From contig JAZRTY010000019.1 in NCBI GenBank assembly GCA_045652245.1, positions 1-38,613 on the forward strand: a stretch of 38,613 bases of DNA, given 5' to 3'. The notes below the pieces were generated by a model. It was not told the origin of the DNA and made no database searches. It saw only the letters and a list, made by a program, of their open reading frames with translations. Below are positions 9,278-17,874 of this stretch, piece by piece (the first letter of the stretch is position 1; the number at the start of each line of letters is the position of its first letter). The translations under genes were made by a program, and so were the position numbers. This DNA is from SIG622 sp045652245 (GTDB taxonomy: Bacteria > Bacillota > Clostridia > Oscillospirales > CAG-382).

Positions 9278-10117
9278 CTATGCCTCGTATTTTGTAATTT
9301 TACCGGAATATGCAATTATTTCTTTGTCAAACGGAAGGTTAAGATAGACGTCATATACACTCGGATTATATACTGTATTGCCGTCTGCGCCGAATACCAA
9401 CGAAGCAAACGCCTTTACATAGTTGTAAATTTCGATATTTGTCGCATACCAGATATCGTCACGGTTTCCGACAAGAGACGCAAATTCCTCTATGATATTC
9501 CAGTTGTCGTAGTCATTAAACTCATAGCTGTGTCCCCAGAGATAAAAGAGCCTTGGTGCTTTTTGCTGCCAGTGCTTTACCTTTGAATCGTCAAGGAAAG
9601 CATTTGCAAGCTCCATAAGCTTCGGATTCATATAATGACAGGTTGGGTTCCAGGCAAGCCAGTTATCGGGAAATTCAAAGTTTTGTGTTGAAATAGTTGT
9701 CCTTGAGTATGCAATTCCGCACAACTTCAATATTTCAATAACCTTGTCGTTGAAGGGACCGTTCGGATAAGCCATACCGTTGATAATGGTACCGAACATT
9801 TCTTCAAGCTTCAGCCTGTCATTCAGGACGTCGGTGATGGCGGCAGTCGGAAGAACCTCGGTTAAGGTCAGATGCTTTTCCCCGTGAACTGCGACCTCCA
9901 TGCCGGAGCCTGAATAAAGCTTGAGTGCTTGTTCTTTTGTAAGTCTTCTTGTGTTTTCGTCTTTTGCAAACAATCCCGAATTTATATTAAAGGTACCGCG
10001 AAGACCGTTTTTTTGCATTATTTCAATGAGTCTTTCGTCGTAAATTACTCCATCGTCAAAGCTTAGCGTAACAGCTCTTCTTTTAAAGCCGGGAAACCTC
10101 AGCATTGCATATTTCAT
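9278..10117 (-). CDS. Polysaccharide deacetylase (NodB-fold) family protein
   Basis: 279 residues with NodB-homology motifs: motif 1 TLSFDDG (Asp21, Asp22) and motif 2 HGEKH (His78, His82). These give the Asp-His-His metal triad, and AYPNG near residue 116 is the motif 3 region. The family removes N- or O-acetyl groups from glycans in a metal-dependent reaction. There is no signal peptide or membrane anchor, which is unusual for a wall-acting deacetylase, so a cytosolic substrate is possible. It is the first gene of the operon with tsaB, hpt and mscL and has its own promoter. Confidence 0.88.
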   Translation of the reverse strand: MKYAMLRFPGFKRRAVTLSFDDGVIYDERLIEIMQKNGLRGTFNINSGLFAKDENTRRLTKEQALKLYSGSGMEVAVHGEKHLTLTEVLPTAAITDVLNDRLKLEEMFGTIINGMAYPNGPFNDKVIEILKLCGIAYSRTTISTQNFEFPDNWLAWNPTCHYMNPKLMELANAFLDDSKVKHWQQKAPRLFYLWGHSYEFNDYDNWNIIEEFASLVGNRDDIWYATNIEIYNYVKAFASLVFGADGNTVYNPSVYDVYLNLPFDKEIIAYSGKITKYEA

Positions 10118-10165
10118 ATTTTCTACCTCGTTTTACCGATTTTCAGCTCAACAGCCTGTAAAAGC

Positions 10166-10194
10166 ATTATACAACTGTTTATTTAAAAAGTCAA
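10166..10194 (-). promoter_or_regulatory. Promoter of the deacetylase-tsaB-hpt-mscL operon
   Basis: Minus-strand TTGACT (10189-10194), 17-bp spacer, TATAAT (10166-10171), about 50 bases upstream of the deacetylase ATG and downstream of mreB. Confidence 0.8.
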
Positions 10195-10218
10195 TGGTGT
10201 TCGACAATAATCGGCATT

Positions 10219-11235
10219 TTATTTGTACACAGAAAACTTTTCAACCTTTTCGCGTAATTTTTCGTCACAAATAAGTCTGCCTATTCCGTTTATAACACAA
10301 TCAAGAGGATTTCTTGCAATTTTTACGGGTAATTTCGATTTTTCCTGTATAAAAAAGCTGAGTCCCGAAAGCAGTGCACCGCCACCCGAAAGAGTAATGC
10401 CGCTTTCATAAATATCTGCACAAAGCTCGGGTGGAGTCATATCAAGAGTGGAACGGACTGCTTCAAAAAGAATATCAAGTGATTCTGAAAGCGCCTCTCT
10501 GACCTCGGAGGAATAAAGGGTAAATTCAGCAGCCTTGCCGTCACGCATATTTCTGCCCTTTACCTCAATTGCTCCGATATCCGTGCTTTTGTGGGCAGAG
10601 CCGATTTTTATTTTGATTTCTTCTGCAGTTGCATTTCCTATTAAGACATTGAATTCCTGTTTTATATAAGAAATTATACTGTTATCCAGAACATTACCTG
10701 AAATTTTACAGGAGTTTGAAAGAACAATACCGCCATGGGAAATTACTGCCATCTCACTTCTTCCGCCACCGATGTCAACTATCATATTGCCTGTCGGAGA
10801 GGCAACCGGAAGACCTGCACCGATAGCAGCGCAAAGCGGCTCCTCGACAGTCATAACACTTCCTGCTCCTGCCTCTGTTACAGCTTCAATAACAGCGCTG
10901 CGTTCAACCTCGGAAATTCCGCAGGGTACGCAAACTACAGCCTTTGGACGAAGTCCTATAACAGAGCCGATACCGTCCTTTATAAATTCACAAAGCATAT
11001 CCGAGCAGAATTCAAAGTCGGCAATAACTCCCTCACGAAGTGGGTAGAGTGCGTTTACAGACATCGGCGTTTTGCCAATCATTCTCTTTGCAGTCTTTCC
11101 GACTGCAATTACCCTCGAGGAGCCTTGAGAGAAGGCTACACACGACGGCTCGCGGACTACTATTCCTTTTTCTTTTGTATATATAAGTGTGTTTGCAGTA
11201 CCAAGGTCGATACCGATATATTTTGTTGTATTCAA
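10219..11235 (-). CDS. mreB: Rod-shape-determining actin homolog MreB/Mbl
   Basis: 338 residues, close to the family norm. MreB filaments lie under the membrane and steer the elongasome that inserts side-wall peptidoglycan. The actin-fold nucleotide motifs are present: phosphate-1 GIDLGTANT (about 8-16), phosphate-2 VDIGGGRSEMAVIS (about 158-171) and the adenosine motif SGGGALLSG near residue 282. It starts 20 bp after the stop codon of the giant protein upstream, with no intervening promoter that I can see, so the two are probably co-transcribed. No mreC or mreD is next to it, so it may be an mbl- or mreBH-type paralog. Confidence 0.93.
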   Translation of the reverse strand: MNTTKYIGIDLGTANTLIYTKEKGIVVREPSCVAFSQGSSRVIAVGKTAKRMIGKTPMSVNALYPLREGVIADFEFCSDMLCEFIKDGIGSVIGLRPKAVVCVPCGISEVERSAVIEAVTEAGAGSVMTVEEPLCAAIGAGLPVASPTGNMIVDIGGGRSEMAVISHGGIVLSNSCKISGNVLDNSIISYIKQEFNVLIGNATAEEIKIKIGSAHKSTDIGAIEVKGRNMRDGKAAEFTLYSSEVREALSESLDILFEAVRSTLDMTPPELCADIYESGITLSGGGALLSGLSFFIQEKSKLPVKIARNPLDCVINGIGRLICDEKLREKVEKFSVYK

Positions 11236-11255
11236 AGCATCACCTCAATTTTTAC

Positions 11256-14200
11256 TTATACTAAATCGCAGATGTTTACAAATTCTGTCCTGTAGCCCTT
11301 GCTGCGCATTTCACTTTCGTGTAGTCTTTCTCTGTCATAGGTATCCCGGATATATCCGTTATCGAAAAGATATGCTGTGTCGTTTTTGTAAAGAATACCG
11401 GGAAGGCTCCTTTGTGTGTTTGCAATTTCGAGGCTTGCGCAGAGGCTGTCCCTTATATTTTTACCCGTCATTTCTTCACTGAGCTCTGATAAAGGCTGCA
11501 TAGCCCCCTTTGAAGCATAGAGCAGTAAAGAATAAATATCGGCAGCTCCCGGCAATTTTCCGTCAAGCATAATTTCACTGTCATCGATTGATGTAACCAC
11601 ATACAGCTCCTTTTCGCAGCACAAAAGCCCATATAACGGAGAAAAGTTGCCTGACTTTATAAGATAAGGACTGCTAAGCAGGTCAAAGCTGCGTGTAACC
11701 GAATAAATATTCTTTCCGAAGGTGAGCGACAGAACGATATATTCTCTTGAAAGGTCGCCCATGGCACCGATATATCTTACAGGAATACTCTTTATTTTGT
11801 CATCCGAATACTTTGCAGCCAAAAGGTCAAGAACAACCTCTGCTTCGTTTCGCTGCGACTCGGTCATGGTAATTATTCCGACATTTTCAAAGCCCTGCTC
11901 ACGGCAGAGTGAAATTGCCGTTTGGCACACCTGTACTGCTTCGATTTTATTGGCTCCCGAATTTTTGTCGTAAAGACCACCGTCACACTTTACAAGTTTT
12001 ATATGGAAAGGCGAAACATCCTCTGTATAATCAAGCTCTATGCCGAGTGAGTGCTTTGCAAATTTTGCAAAATCGCAATTTTTACGGGAGCTTATATGCG
12101 AAAGCTCATTTTTTTCAAGCCCTGACGGAAGCAAGGCTACTATACTGTTTTCGGACAGCGCACCGGAAGACAGGAAGATACATTTATCAAAGCAGGCACA
12201 AAGCGGAAGCGCCTCGCTTGCAGTTGTTTTTTCACTGTCAAGCAGAATGAGTGTTTTCGGGAATTTGTCAAGGGTATATGCAAACTCCGAAACAGCAAAA
12301 ATTGCGCTGTACATCGCACGAAGAATTGACGAATGCTTTGAAAAAAGCTCCTGAAGTGTACAATGTCTGTCACGGAGGCTTTCACAAAAGGCATAGGTTT
12401 CACTCTTTCCGCTTTCCGAGGAAATGTACTTAACAAAAGACCTTCTGTGCTGTACTGTAAGCTTGTGGGAAGCGAGCTTCTTTTCATAATCAAAAAGCTC
12501 TGAATACTGCTTACGAAGTGCCGTAATATCGCTATTTTTAAAGCATTCCTTGCTGCCAAGAATGTATTTTATAAAGGAATGGTAAATGCTCTTGGAAAAC
12601 AGAACGGCTGCATTTTCACAGTTATAATTATTTTCAAGGTATTCGGCAAAGGCTGAAAGCCCGAAGCCCAGAGCCTCTTTTTTAATACTGTTATACTTCG
12701 GGACAAGTACAAGAGCAGACATTCTTTCACACAGTCCCGAAAGATAGTCGGCAAGCCCGTTTTTGCCGAGAACACCGTTTGCAAACTTAAGCTCATACAT
12801 ATCAAGAGTAAGAATGTTTGATATTTCCGGAAGCAAGCCTTCACCGAAGCTCTTGTTGCACAGCTTTCTGAACACCGATAATGCCGAGATGAAGTCGGCT
12901 TTTATTTCCTTGCTTTCAAACAGGCTTCCGATAAGCTTCGGAACCCCTGTTGACAGTATGTTTTCACAAAGGCTCTCGTCTTTGAACACCTTGCCTATAT
13001 AGCTGTCTGTGTTCTGCGCAAAGGTGAGAATTCTACAAAGAACCTCTGCGTCTGTATCGGTTCCGTTCCAAAGGTCACAAAGTAACTCCCGAGCCTTGTC
13101 GGAATACGAAGCAAGCTCCTTTTCAAGCTTTTCCTTTTGACGAAGTGCCAGAAGAATTGTTTTTGCCTTTGCGTGCGTAAGCCTTATTTTTTTCGGCAGA
13201 TACTCACGCATTTCACGTATTATCGCATTTTTTGCAAAAAGATTGTTGTCGGTATTAAACCATTTATTATAGAACTCATCGGCTTTTTCCGGGGAAAGCT
13301 TCTCATAAATTCCACAGGCATCATCCCGGGATTTTTTGATTTTTGAAAGGGTATCACAGAGTGTTTCAAGGAACTTCAGATTTTTACGAAGATTATCCGA
13401 GAACAGCTTTTCGGGAATACCGTTAATACCCGCATCCATTATAAGCTCGAGAAAATCCCCGAAAGCAATAAAGCTTTTGACATCACAGATATCCTTTTCG
13501 GAAATTCCGAAGCTCTTGAATACAAAGCTGCATTTTTCGGTAAAATCCGAGAGCTTTTCCTTTGAAGAAAGAATCAGCTCGGACAGTCTTTTTTCGGGAA
13601 TTTCGTTTACCGTCTTAATGTAATTCATACCACATTCGGAAATGGCTTTTTGAGGAAGCTGTGCATAAATATTCCTTGTAGCTTCGGATAGCTGTTCGGA
13701 TATTTCAAAAACCTTGTCCGACATTTCACGTGTCATATCACAGGGTGAGATATCAATGTTCAAAGGTTCTTCTTTGTTTTCCCTGTTGAATTTGCAATAT
13801 TCATCAATACAGGTATGCAGAGAATATCCGAAGTCGTGTGTGTGGTAAAGCTCGCTTGCAAACACGTCGAGCTTATTCTCAAGCTCTCCTATATCACCTT
13901 CAACCTTATCCGGGTCAGGTGGTATTTCGGTAAATTTTCTTATATCGGCAAGAATTTTTGCCTTTGTACTTTCGGAATTTTCAACAACCAGGCACAGCTC
14001 CGAAAGTCCTGCGTCCTCAAGGGTACTTTCGAGAGAATAAAGTGAATCGCTGTATTTTGACGAAACAAAAACGTTGCCACCCTTTTGTGCTTCTCTTGCT
14101 ATTATGTTTGCTGCGGCTGCTTTTTTGCCGGTTCCCGGAAGTCCGGAGATTATAATACTGTCATTTTCGGCACTCTTTACCGCATTTTTCACTTCCCCCG

Positions 14201-16100
14201 AGACCTCAAAGGGCAAGGTCGCTTCAAATCTCCCGAAAACGCCCGAACTGTTTTCGTTTTTTTCATATTTTCCGTTTTCGAGATATTTTCCAAAGCCTGC
14301 TTCTCTACTGTTTTCAATACAGTTTTTCATAAGGGTAAAAGACAGGTCAAAGGCAGAAAGAACGATATCTCTGTGAAGAATAATTCTTCCGTCTGACTTT
14401 TCACAAAGGCTTGCAAAAGCATCTATACAGTCGGAAATCGAACCATCAAGAGAAAGTTCGTAGGAGGAATCCTCACTTCCAAACTGCTTTGTCAGCTGAG
14501 CGAAGAGACTTTTGTTAATAATCGGGGAAGCCGAACCGTAACGGAGCTTTACTGTATTTTTTTCGGAACAAAGCTCACACGGCACGAAGATGCAGGGAGC
14601 ATAAAGAGTCTTTTCCCCTCTTGAAAATTCAATTATTCCATTTGCAGCATATAGCTTTACAAATTCCCCACAGCCCTCCTTGCTGAATTTTCCCGAAAGC
14701 TCAGCTATACAGGATAAAAATTCTTCACGGATTTTCACAGAGCTTGTCTTGTCACAGGACAGGAAGTGCGAAAGAGGATAGGAATAAATATAATTACCTT
14801 TTGAGCCTTCAAGCAGTTTCCCGGACAGAGCTGAAAGCTTCGCGTTGTATTTTGTGGTTTCTGTAAGATTTCTCGGAATATCGACAGGATACCTGCCCTT
14901 AAAGCTTGTTAATTTTCCTATAGCATCAGGATTTTGGGTAAATATATCATCATCGAGTGCCAGAAGCGTATAATCCTCGCCGATTACAGGCTCTTTCACA
15001 GGACAAAGTGCCAGAACGGAGGTATCTGTCGGTGTAAAGGAATAAACCGTATTCAGAATATCCTTTTTCCTGATTTCAACAACGGCATCCTTTATAATTT
15101 CGGTGTTGCTTTTTTCGGCAACAGAGCTTCTTTCTTTTACCGGATGAAGCGACTTCACACCACAAAGCCTTGCACCACTGACATTTACGCAAAAAGCAAT
15201 TGAGGAATTACTTTTAAAAACAGTATCGTGAGTTTCCTGAAGGTTTTTGTAAAAATCAGTATCCTCTGTACCAAGAAAGCCAATGACATCAAAACAGATA
15301 ATATCTTTATTGATAATCTGCTCACGCAGTTCCCGGATGCTTTCGCTGAAAATCGGCGACTGCACGTTTTTGTCAAGTGTTATTCCGACAAGGACACGGA
15401 TATTCCCGGCGCCCTTACGAAGATATATAAGCGTAGTGTCAAGCCCTATGCGTTCGGCACAGGAACAGAAAATGAGTGCTGCCTCTGTCATGGTAACGCT
15501 GCGATTACTTGAATTTATAATATTTTCGTAGTCACGAATGACACAGGGATTTTCCGGAAGGTCAGACAGGTACTTTGCAAAGGAGAGCTTCTCGGAAAGA
15601 AGCAATGAAAAAAGCTCCCTTGCAACAACAGGTGCCGTAGGATTTTTACCGCAGGCATCAAGTGCTGCCCTTGAAAGACGGGAAGCGAAGGAAAGTCCCG
15701 GCATAATATATGTGCAAAGAAGCTCGGGAGCCATCTCGGGAGCAATATTACCAAAAGGCAAAAAACGTACACCGCAGGCAAAGGTAGCAGTTTCAAAACC
15801 GTCGTTTACCGCCATTCTTACCTGAAGTGTGGAGGGCTGTGTTTCGGAATTTACATATTTTTCCGCCGGGAATAATCTGTATTTTTCAAGAGGAAGCACA
15901 ACTGCATCCTTCTGATAATCCTGAATTATAAAGCTTTCGCTGAAGCTCAGTACCTCTTCCTTTTCGCACAGTACACTTATTTTAAGCATAAGAGTACCAC
16001 TCTGCGCACCTGTAACCACACAGTTGCCAATAAGAGGTATATCATTGAAATAATGCGTCGCCGAGTAAACCTTCGGGATATTTGAAGTAACCTTAATCAT
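11256..16100 (-). CDS. Giant degenerate SF1-helicase-like protein (DUF4011-type architecture)
   Basis: 1614 residues from the ATG at 16100, chosen for the AAAGGA site just upstream; a longer frame reaches 16148 but lacks a ribosome site. The layout follows the large DUF4011-type helicases. An N-terminal beta-rich region comes first, then a PELLCTYIMPG segment, then a transglutaminase-like segment (TEAALIFCSCAERIGLDTTL). The expected Cys and His of that segment are absent (TMTEA, KGAGN). A DUF4011-like block follows (YAPCIFVPCEL), then a P-loop GLPGTGKK near residue 651 and a long insert. A C-terminal helicase lobe carries the sequence NVGIITMTESQRNEA. The motif II position reads LLDSEKT (about 1285) instead of DEASQ, motif III reads SSGALSEN, and motif VI has LCCEKELYVV without its arginine. 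Catalysis is therefore doubtful. Role unknown; it precedes mreB by 20 bp. Confidence 0.75.
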   Translation of the reverse strand: MIKVTSNIPKVYSATHYFNDIPLIGNCVVTGAQSGTLMLKISVLCEKEEVLSFSESFIIQDYQKDAVVLPLEKYRLFPAEKYVNSETQPSTLQVRMAVNDGFETATFACGVRFLPFGNIAPEMAPELLCTYIMPGLSFASRLSRAALDACGKNPTAPVVARELFSLLLSEKLSFAKYLSDLPENPCVIRDYENIINSSNRSVTMTEAALIFCSCAERIGLDTTLIYLRKGAGNIRVLVGITLDKNVQSPIFSESIRELREQIINKDIICFDVIGFLGTEDTDFYKNLQETHDTVFKSNSSIAFCVNVSGARLCGVKSLHPVKERSSVAEKSNTEIIKDAVVEIRKKDILNTVYSFTPTDTSVLALCPVKEPVIGEDYTLLALDDDIFTQNPDAIGKLTSFKGRYPVDIPRNLTETTKYNAKLSALSGKLLEGSKGNYIYSYPLSHFLSCDKTSSVKIREEFLSCIAELSGKFSKEGCGEFVKLYAANGIIEFSRGEKTLYAPCIFVPCELCSEKNTVKLRYGSASPIINKSLFAQLTKQFGSEDSSYELSLDGSISDCIDAFASLCEKSDGRIILHRDIVLSAFDLSFTLMKNCIENSREAGFGKYLENGKYEKNENSSGVFGRFEATLPFEVSGEVKNAVKSAENDSIIISGLPGTGKKAAAANIIAREAQKGGNVFVSSKYSDSLYSLESTLEDAGLSELCLVVENSESTKAKILADIRKFTEIPPDPDKVEGDIGELENKLDVFASELYHTHDFGYSLHTCIDEYCKFNRENKEEPLNIDISPCDMTREMSDKVFEISEQLSEATRNIYAQLPQKAISECGMNYIKTVNEIPEKRLSELILSSKEKLSDFTEKCSFVFKSFGISEKDICDVKSFIAFGDFLELIMDAGINGIPEKLFSDNLRKNLKFLETLCDTLSKIKKSRDDACGIYEKLSPEKADEFYNKWFNTDNNLFAKNAIIREMREYLPKKIRLTHAKAKTILLALRQKEKLEKELASYSDKARELLCDLWNGTDTDAEVLCRILTFAQNTDSYIGKVFKDESLCENILSTGVPKLIGSLFESKEIKADFISALSVFRKLCNKSFGEGLLPEISNILTLDMYELKFANGVLGKNGLADYLSGLCERMSALVLVPKYNSIKKEALGFGLSAFAEYLENNYNCENAAVLFSKSIYHSFIKYILGSKECFKNSDITALRKQYSELFDYEKKLASHKLTVQHRRSFVKYISSESGKSETYAFCESLRDRHCTLQELFSKHSSILRAMYSAIFAVSEFAYTLDKFPKTLILLDSEKTTASEALPLCACFDKCIFLSSGALSENSIVALLPSGLEKNELSHISSRKNCDFAKFAKHSLGIELDYTEDVSPFHIKLVKCDGGLYDKNSGANKIEAVQVCQTAISLCREQGFENVGIITMTESQRNEAEVVLDLLAAKYSDDKIKSIPVRYIGAMGDLSREYIVLSLTFGKNIYSVTRSFDLLSSPYLIKSGNFSPLYGLLCCEKELYVVTSIDDSEIMLDGKLPGAADIYSLLLYASKGAMQPLSELSEEMTGKNIRDSLCASLEIANTQRSLPGILYKNDTAYLFDNGYIRDTYDRERLHESEMRSKGYRTEFVNICDLV

Positions 16101-16147
16101 TTTTCTCGTCCTTTCAGCAAAAGTTATAAAAATATAAACATATAACA

Positions 16148-16176
16148 ATTATAACACACAAAAAACAAATTTGCAA
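16148..16176 (-). promoter_or_regulatory. Promoter of the giant protein and mreB
   Basis: Minus-strand TTGCAA (16171-16176), 17-bp spacer, TATAAT (16148-16153), about 48 bp upstream of the ATG at 16100. It is divergent from the promoter of the small gene at 16257. Confidence 0.7.
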
Positions 16177-16216
16177 TAAAAAGTAAAAATATCTTTATTT
16201 TTTTGAAAATATGTGT

Positions 16217-16222
16217 TATAAT
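16217..16222 (+). promoter_or_regulatory. -10 element for the small gene at 16257
   Basis: A perfect TATAAT lies 35 bp upstream of the GTG start. The -35 region (TTTATT, 17 bp upstream) is poor. Confidence 0.4.
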
Positions 16223-16256
16223 AAATGCGAGCATCTGTAACGGAAGGGTGAAGGAA

Positions 16257-16601
16257 GTGTCGATTTTTTCAAAAATCAAAAACAAATTCAGTAAAAAAGA
16301 TGAGACAAGTCCTGCATTCAGACGGGAGTTTGCGCAAAAAATAAACAACAGACACGTAAGATATGTGACAGAGAGGTTTTCGGGAATTGAGGAAATTGTC
16401 GGCAGAGGCGGACATATAAATATTCTCCCGAACGGTCAGGAAATAGCTGTAACCTGTGGAATCGAGGAAATATTCCGTGCAAAAATAGACGAGCTTTCAA
16501 TGTGGACACTTATGAGCAACGACGGAGTTGTTTTTGAAGGCTTTGACCTCAGCACACAAAGATACAGAGAGATTACGGTTTTTTATGTTTATTACAGATA
16601 A
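16257..16601 (+). CDS. Small conserved-looking protein of unknown function
   Basis: 114 residues from a GTG start at 16257, chosen because GGAAGGG sits 8 bases upstream; an in-frame ATG at 16203 lies upstream of the -10 element. The protein starts with a basic amphipathic segment (SIFSKIKNKFSKK), which could lie on the membrane or bind nucleic acid. A mixed alpha/beta region follows (VTERFSGIEEIVGRGGHINIL, then MWTLMSNDGVVFEGFDLSTQRYREITVFYVYYR). I do not recognise a domain. It is transcribed divergently from the giant helicase-like gene and lies upstream of the two tRNA genes. Confidence 0.7.
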   Translation: MSIFSKIKNKFSKKDETSPAFRREFAQKINNRHVRYVTERFSGIEEIVGRGGHINILPNGQEIAVTCGIEEIFRAKIDELSMWTLMSNDGVVFEGFDLSTQRYREITVFYVYYR

Positions 16602-16677
16602 GCCGGCAACGAATTATTTGACCGAAAACAGCAAGACGGGCAAAGTTATTAAAAAGCAAAAAAATCCAAAAAACATC

Positions 16678-16706
16678 TTGACAAAGACAAAAGAATATGA
16701 TATAAT
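16678..16706 (+). promoter_or_regulatory. Promoter of the two tRNA-Ser genes
   Basis: TTGACA (16678-16683), 17-bp spacer, TATAAT (16701-16706), about 40 bp before the first tRNA. Confidence 0.85.
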
Positions 16707-16746
16707 AACAATGTTGCGATGAGCGATGAAAATAAAATAAATTTAC

Positions 16747-16835
16747 GGAGAGGTATCGAAGTGGTCATAACGAGGCGGTCTTGAAAACCGTTTGTCCGCA
16801 AGGGCGCGTGGGTTCGAATCCCACCCTCTCCGCCA
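16747..16835 (+). tRNA. tRNA-Ser (UGA anticodon)
   Basis: The acceptor stem GGAGAGG pairs with CCTCTCC and is followed by discriminator G and an encoded CCA. The anticodon loop CT-TGA-AA gives anticodon UGA, reading UCA codons. A long variable arm and the TTCGAAT T-loop fit a class II serine tRNA of 89 nt including CCA. Confidence 0.97.
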
Positions 16836-16876
16836 TTTTATCTAAAGTTAATATCGAAGGTAGATTTTCACCAAAT

Positions 16877-16966
16877 GCAGAAGTACTCAAGTGGTGAAGA
16901 GGCGCCCCTGCTAAGGGTGTAGGTCGGGCAACCGGCGCGAGAGTTCAAATCTCTCCTTCTGCGCCA
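16877..16966 (+). tRNA. tRNA-Ser (GCU anticodon), integration site of the element
   Basis: The acceptor stem GCAGAAG pairs with CTTCTGC, followed by G and an encoded CCA. The anticodon loop CT-GCT-AA gives anticodon GCU, reading AGC/AGU. A long variable arm marks a class II tRNA. Its 3' portion from the T-loop onward (16944-16966) is part of the 26-bp att repeat, so this end of the gene is supplied by the integrated element while the tRNA stays intact. Confidence 0.97.
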
Positions 16967-16969
16967 AAA
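16944..16969 (+). repeat. attL, 26-bp direct repeat
   Basis: Identical to 23303-23328. It starts in the T-loop of tRNA-Ser(GCU) and ends three bases after the encoded CCA, the usual target region for tyrosine integrases. Confidence 0.92.
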
Positions 16970-16970
16970 G

Positions 16971-17022
16971 AAGCACAATATATTGTATCGGATTTTTCTA
17001 AATGATACCATATATTGTGCTT
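16971..17022 (+). terminator. Hairpin just inside attL
   Basis: AAGCACAATATA (16971-16982) pairs with TATATTGTGCTT (17011-17022), with an inner TATC/GATA stem, then TTTTGATTTTT. It belongs to the element and would terminate the tRNA transcript in place of the displaced host terminator beyond attR. Confidence 0.75.
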
Positions 17023-17042
17023 TTTGATTTTTGTATTAAATT

Positions 17043-17066
17043 TATACCCCTTATCGTACCCCTTAT
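17043..17066 (+). repeat. Left TACCCCTTAT pair (putative integrase arm sites)
   Basis: TACCCCTTAT occurs at 17045-17054 and 17057-17066, a 12-bp period. The same pair with the same spacing and orientation recurs at the other end of the element (23163-23193). Placement about 75 bp from attL fits arm-type integrase sites; function is inferred. Confidence 0.6.
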
Positions 17067-17077
17067 AGAATAAAACG

Positions 17078-17109
17078 AGCAAAAAAAGAGAGGAAAGCTT
17101 CCCCTCTCT
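17078..17109 (-). terminator. Terminator at the left end of the element's minus-strand operon
   Basis: On the minus strand AGAGAGG pairs with CCTCTCT through a GGAAGCTT-containing top, followed by seven T. It immediately follows the stop of the 38-residue open frame. Confidence 0.85.
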
Positions 17110-17225
17110 CATTGCTTTTTTATAAGTTCTGATTTAATTGTTTTTATGACTTCGTTGTGTCTTGTTTTGTAGGCGGTCAATAACTTGTCATTTTCAAGGT
17201 TTATATTTTCAAATGTGGAAAGCAT
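17109..17225 (-). CDS. 38-residue putative protein
   Basis: A short frame from ATG at 17225 to TGA at 17109 encoding a helical, Lys- and Asn-rich peptide (starts MLSTFENINLENDKLL, ends IKKQ). A strong AGGGGGG ribosome-site match lies about 5 bases upstream and a terminator sits right at its stop, which supports expression. No known family is recognised. It is the last gene on the minus strand of the element. Confidence 0.5.
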   Translation of the reverse strand: MLSTFENINLENDKLLTAYKTRHNEVIKTIKSELIKKQ

Positions 17226-17230
17226 CGTTC

Positions 17231-17280
17231 CCCCCTAATAGTGAACTGTTACCCCCGAATTAGTGAACTGTTACCCCCCC
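17231..17280. repeat. 22-bp-period direct repeat with C/G runs
   Basis: TAGTGAACTGTTACCCCC occurs at 17239-17256 and 17261-17278, with a further C-run and partial unit before the first copy. On the minus strand each unit is a G-run followed by TAACAGTTCACTA, and the last G-run forms the ribosome site of the 38-residue frame. The function could be protein binding, recombination or RNA-level control. Confidence 0.75.
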
Positions 17281-17325
17281 TTTGTTTACTTCCGTTTGCT
17301 TCCGTTTGCTGCTTTTTGTTCGGTC

Positions 17326-17583
17326 TTATATTCTCTGCTGTTCGTTAAGTATTGATTTTGTTTCTTCTATTACGCTTTTTATTTTTTGCAAGTTCTCTTT
17401 TACAATAGTGTCATTTTGATTTATCATATAATGCAGCAATTCTAAACAGTTTTGCAATAATTCGCAATTTAAAGCCTTTAAAACCTCTATAGATTTGTCT
17501 ATCGGAAGAACTAGGCATAGCGCTGTTATTACTCTTGCTTTATCCTCTTTATAAATTCTTAAAAACAATTCTTCTTTTGTCAT
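17326..17583 (-). CDS. Element protein of unknown function (85 residues)
   Basis: The frame starts at an ATG with a GGTGAT ribosome site and follows the 91-residue gene by 15 bp, so the two are probably co-transcribed. The protein is mostly alpha-helical by composition, with repeated Leu/Ile heptad-like spacing (IYKEDKARVITALCLVLPIDKSIEVLKAL, then NLQKIKSVIEETKSIL). It has no transmembrane segment and no known motif. A small regulatory or accessory role is possible, but I do not recognise the family. Confidence 0.7.
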   Translation of the reverse strand: MTKEELFLRIYKEDKARVITALCLVLPIDKSIEVLKALNCELLQNCLELLHYMINQNDTIVKENLQKIKSVIEETKSILNEQQRI

Positions 17584-17598
17584 TGTATCACCCCGGCG

Positions 17599-17874
17599 TT
17601 ATACTATTGAAAATCTGCAGCATTCCGTCTGCTTTACAAACTGCTCGTAAAGGCTCGCATACTCTTTTCTGAACGCTGTTGTGTCGAAGCGGTTGCTTTT
17701 TACCTTGGTGTATCTCACTTTATACACATCAACCGTCATTTCCTCGGTGTTTCTCTCTACCATTTCCGCTTTGATACTGTCCTCTAATGCTGTGATTTCT
17801 GCTGCGAGCTGTTCCGCGTATGCTTTAAGCTCCTTAAGCTCTTTAACCTTGCTTGTGATTTCGTTTGTACTCAT
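17599..17874 (-). CDS. Small phage-type protein resembling the C-terminal part of YqaJ-type recombinases
   Basis: 91 residues. The first half is a coiled-coil-like helix (SKVKELKELKAYAEQLAAEITALEDSIKAEM). The second half is a small beta-rich domain with YKVRYTKVKSNRFDTTAFRKEY and an ending QTECCRFSIV. A KVxxxxVxSxRxDTxxF...RRFxI pattern of this kind is familiar as a stand-alone protein in clostridial phages and as a tail on YqaJ-type exonucleases; that link is from memory of the family and not tested here. The first R of the usual RRF is Cys here. It is driven by the leftward promoter at 18037-18065. Confidence 0.75.
   Translation of the reverse strand: MSTNEITSKVKELKELKAYAEQLAAEITALEDSIKAEMVERNTEEMTVDVYKVRYTKVKSNRFDTTAFRKEYASLYEQFVKQTECCRFSIV

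Noticed and set aside
11256..16148. Longer start at 16148 for the giant protein
   Set aside because: That ATG overlaps the -10 element, while the ATG at 16100 has an AAAGGA ribosome site and begins the recognisable protein sequence.
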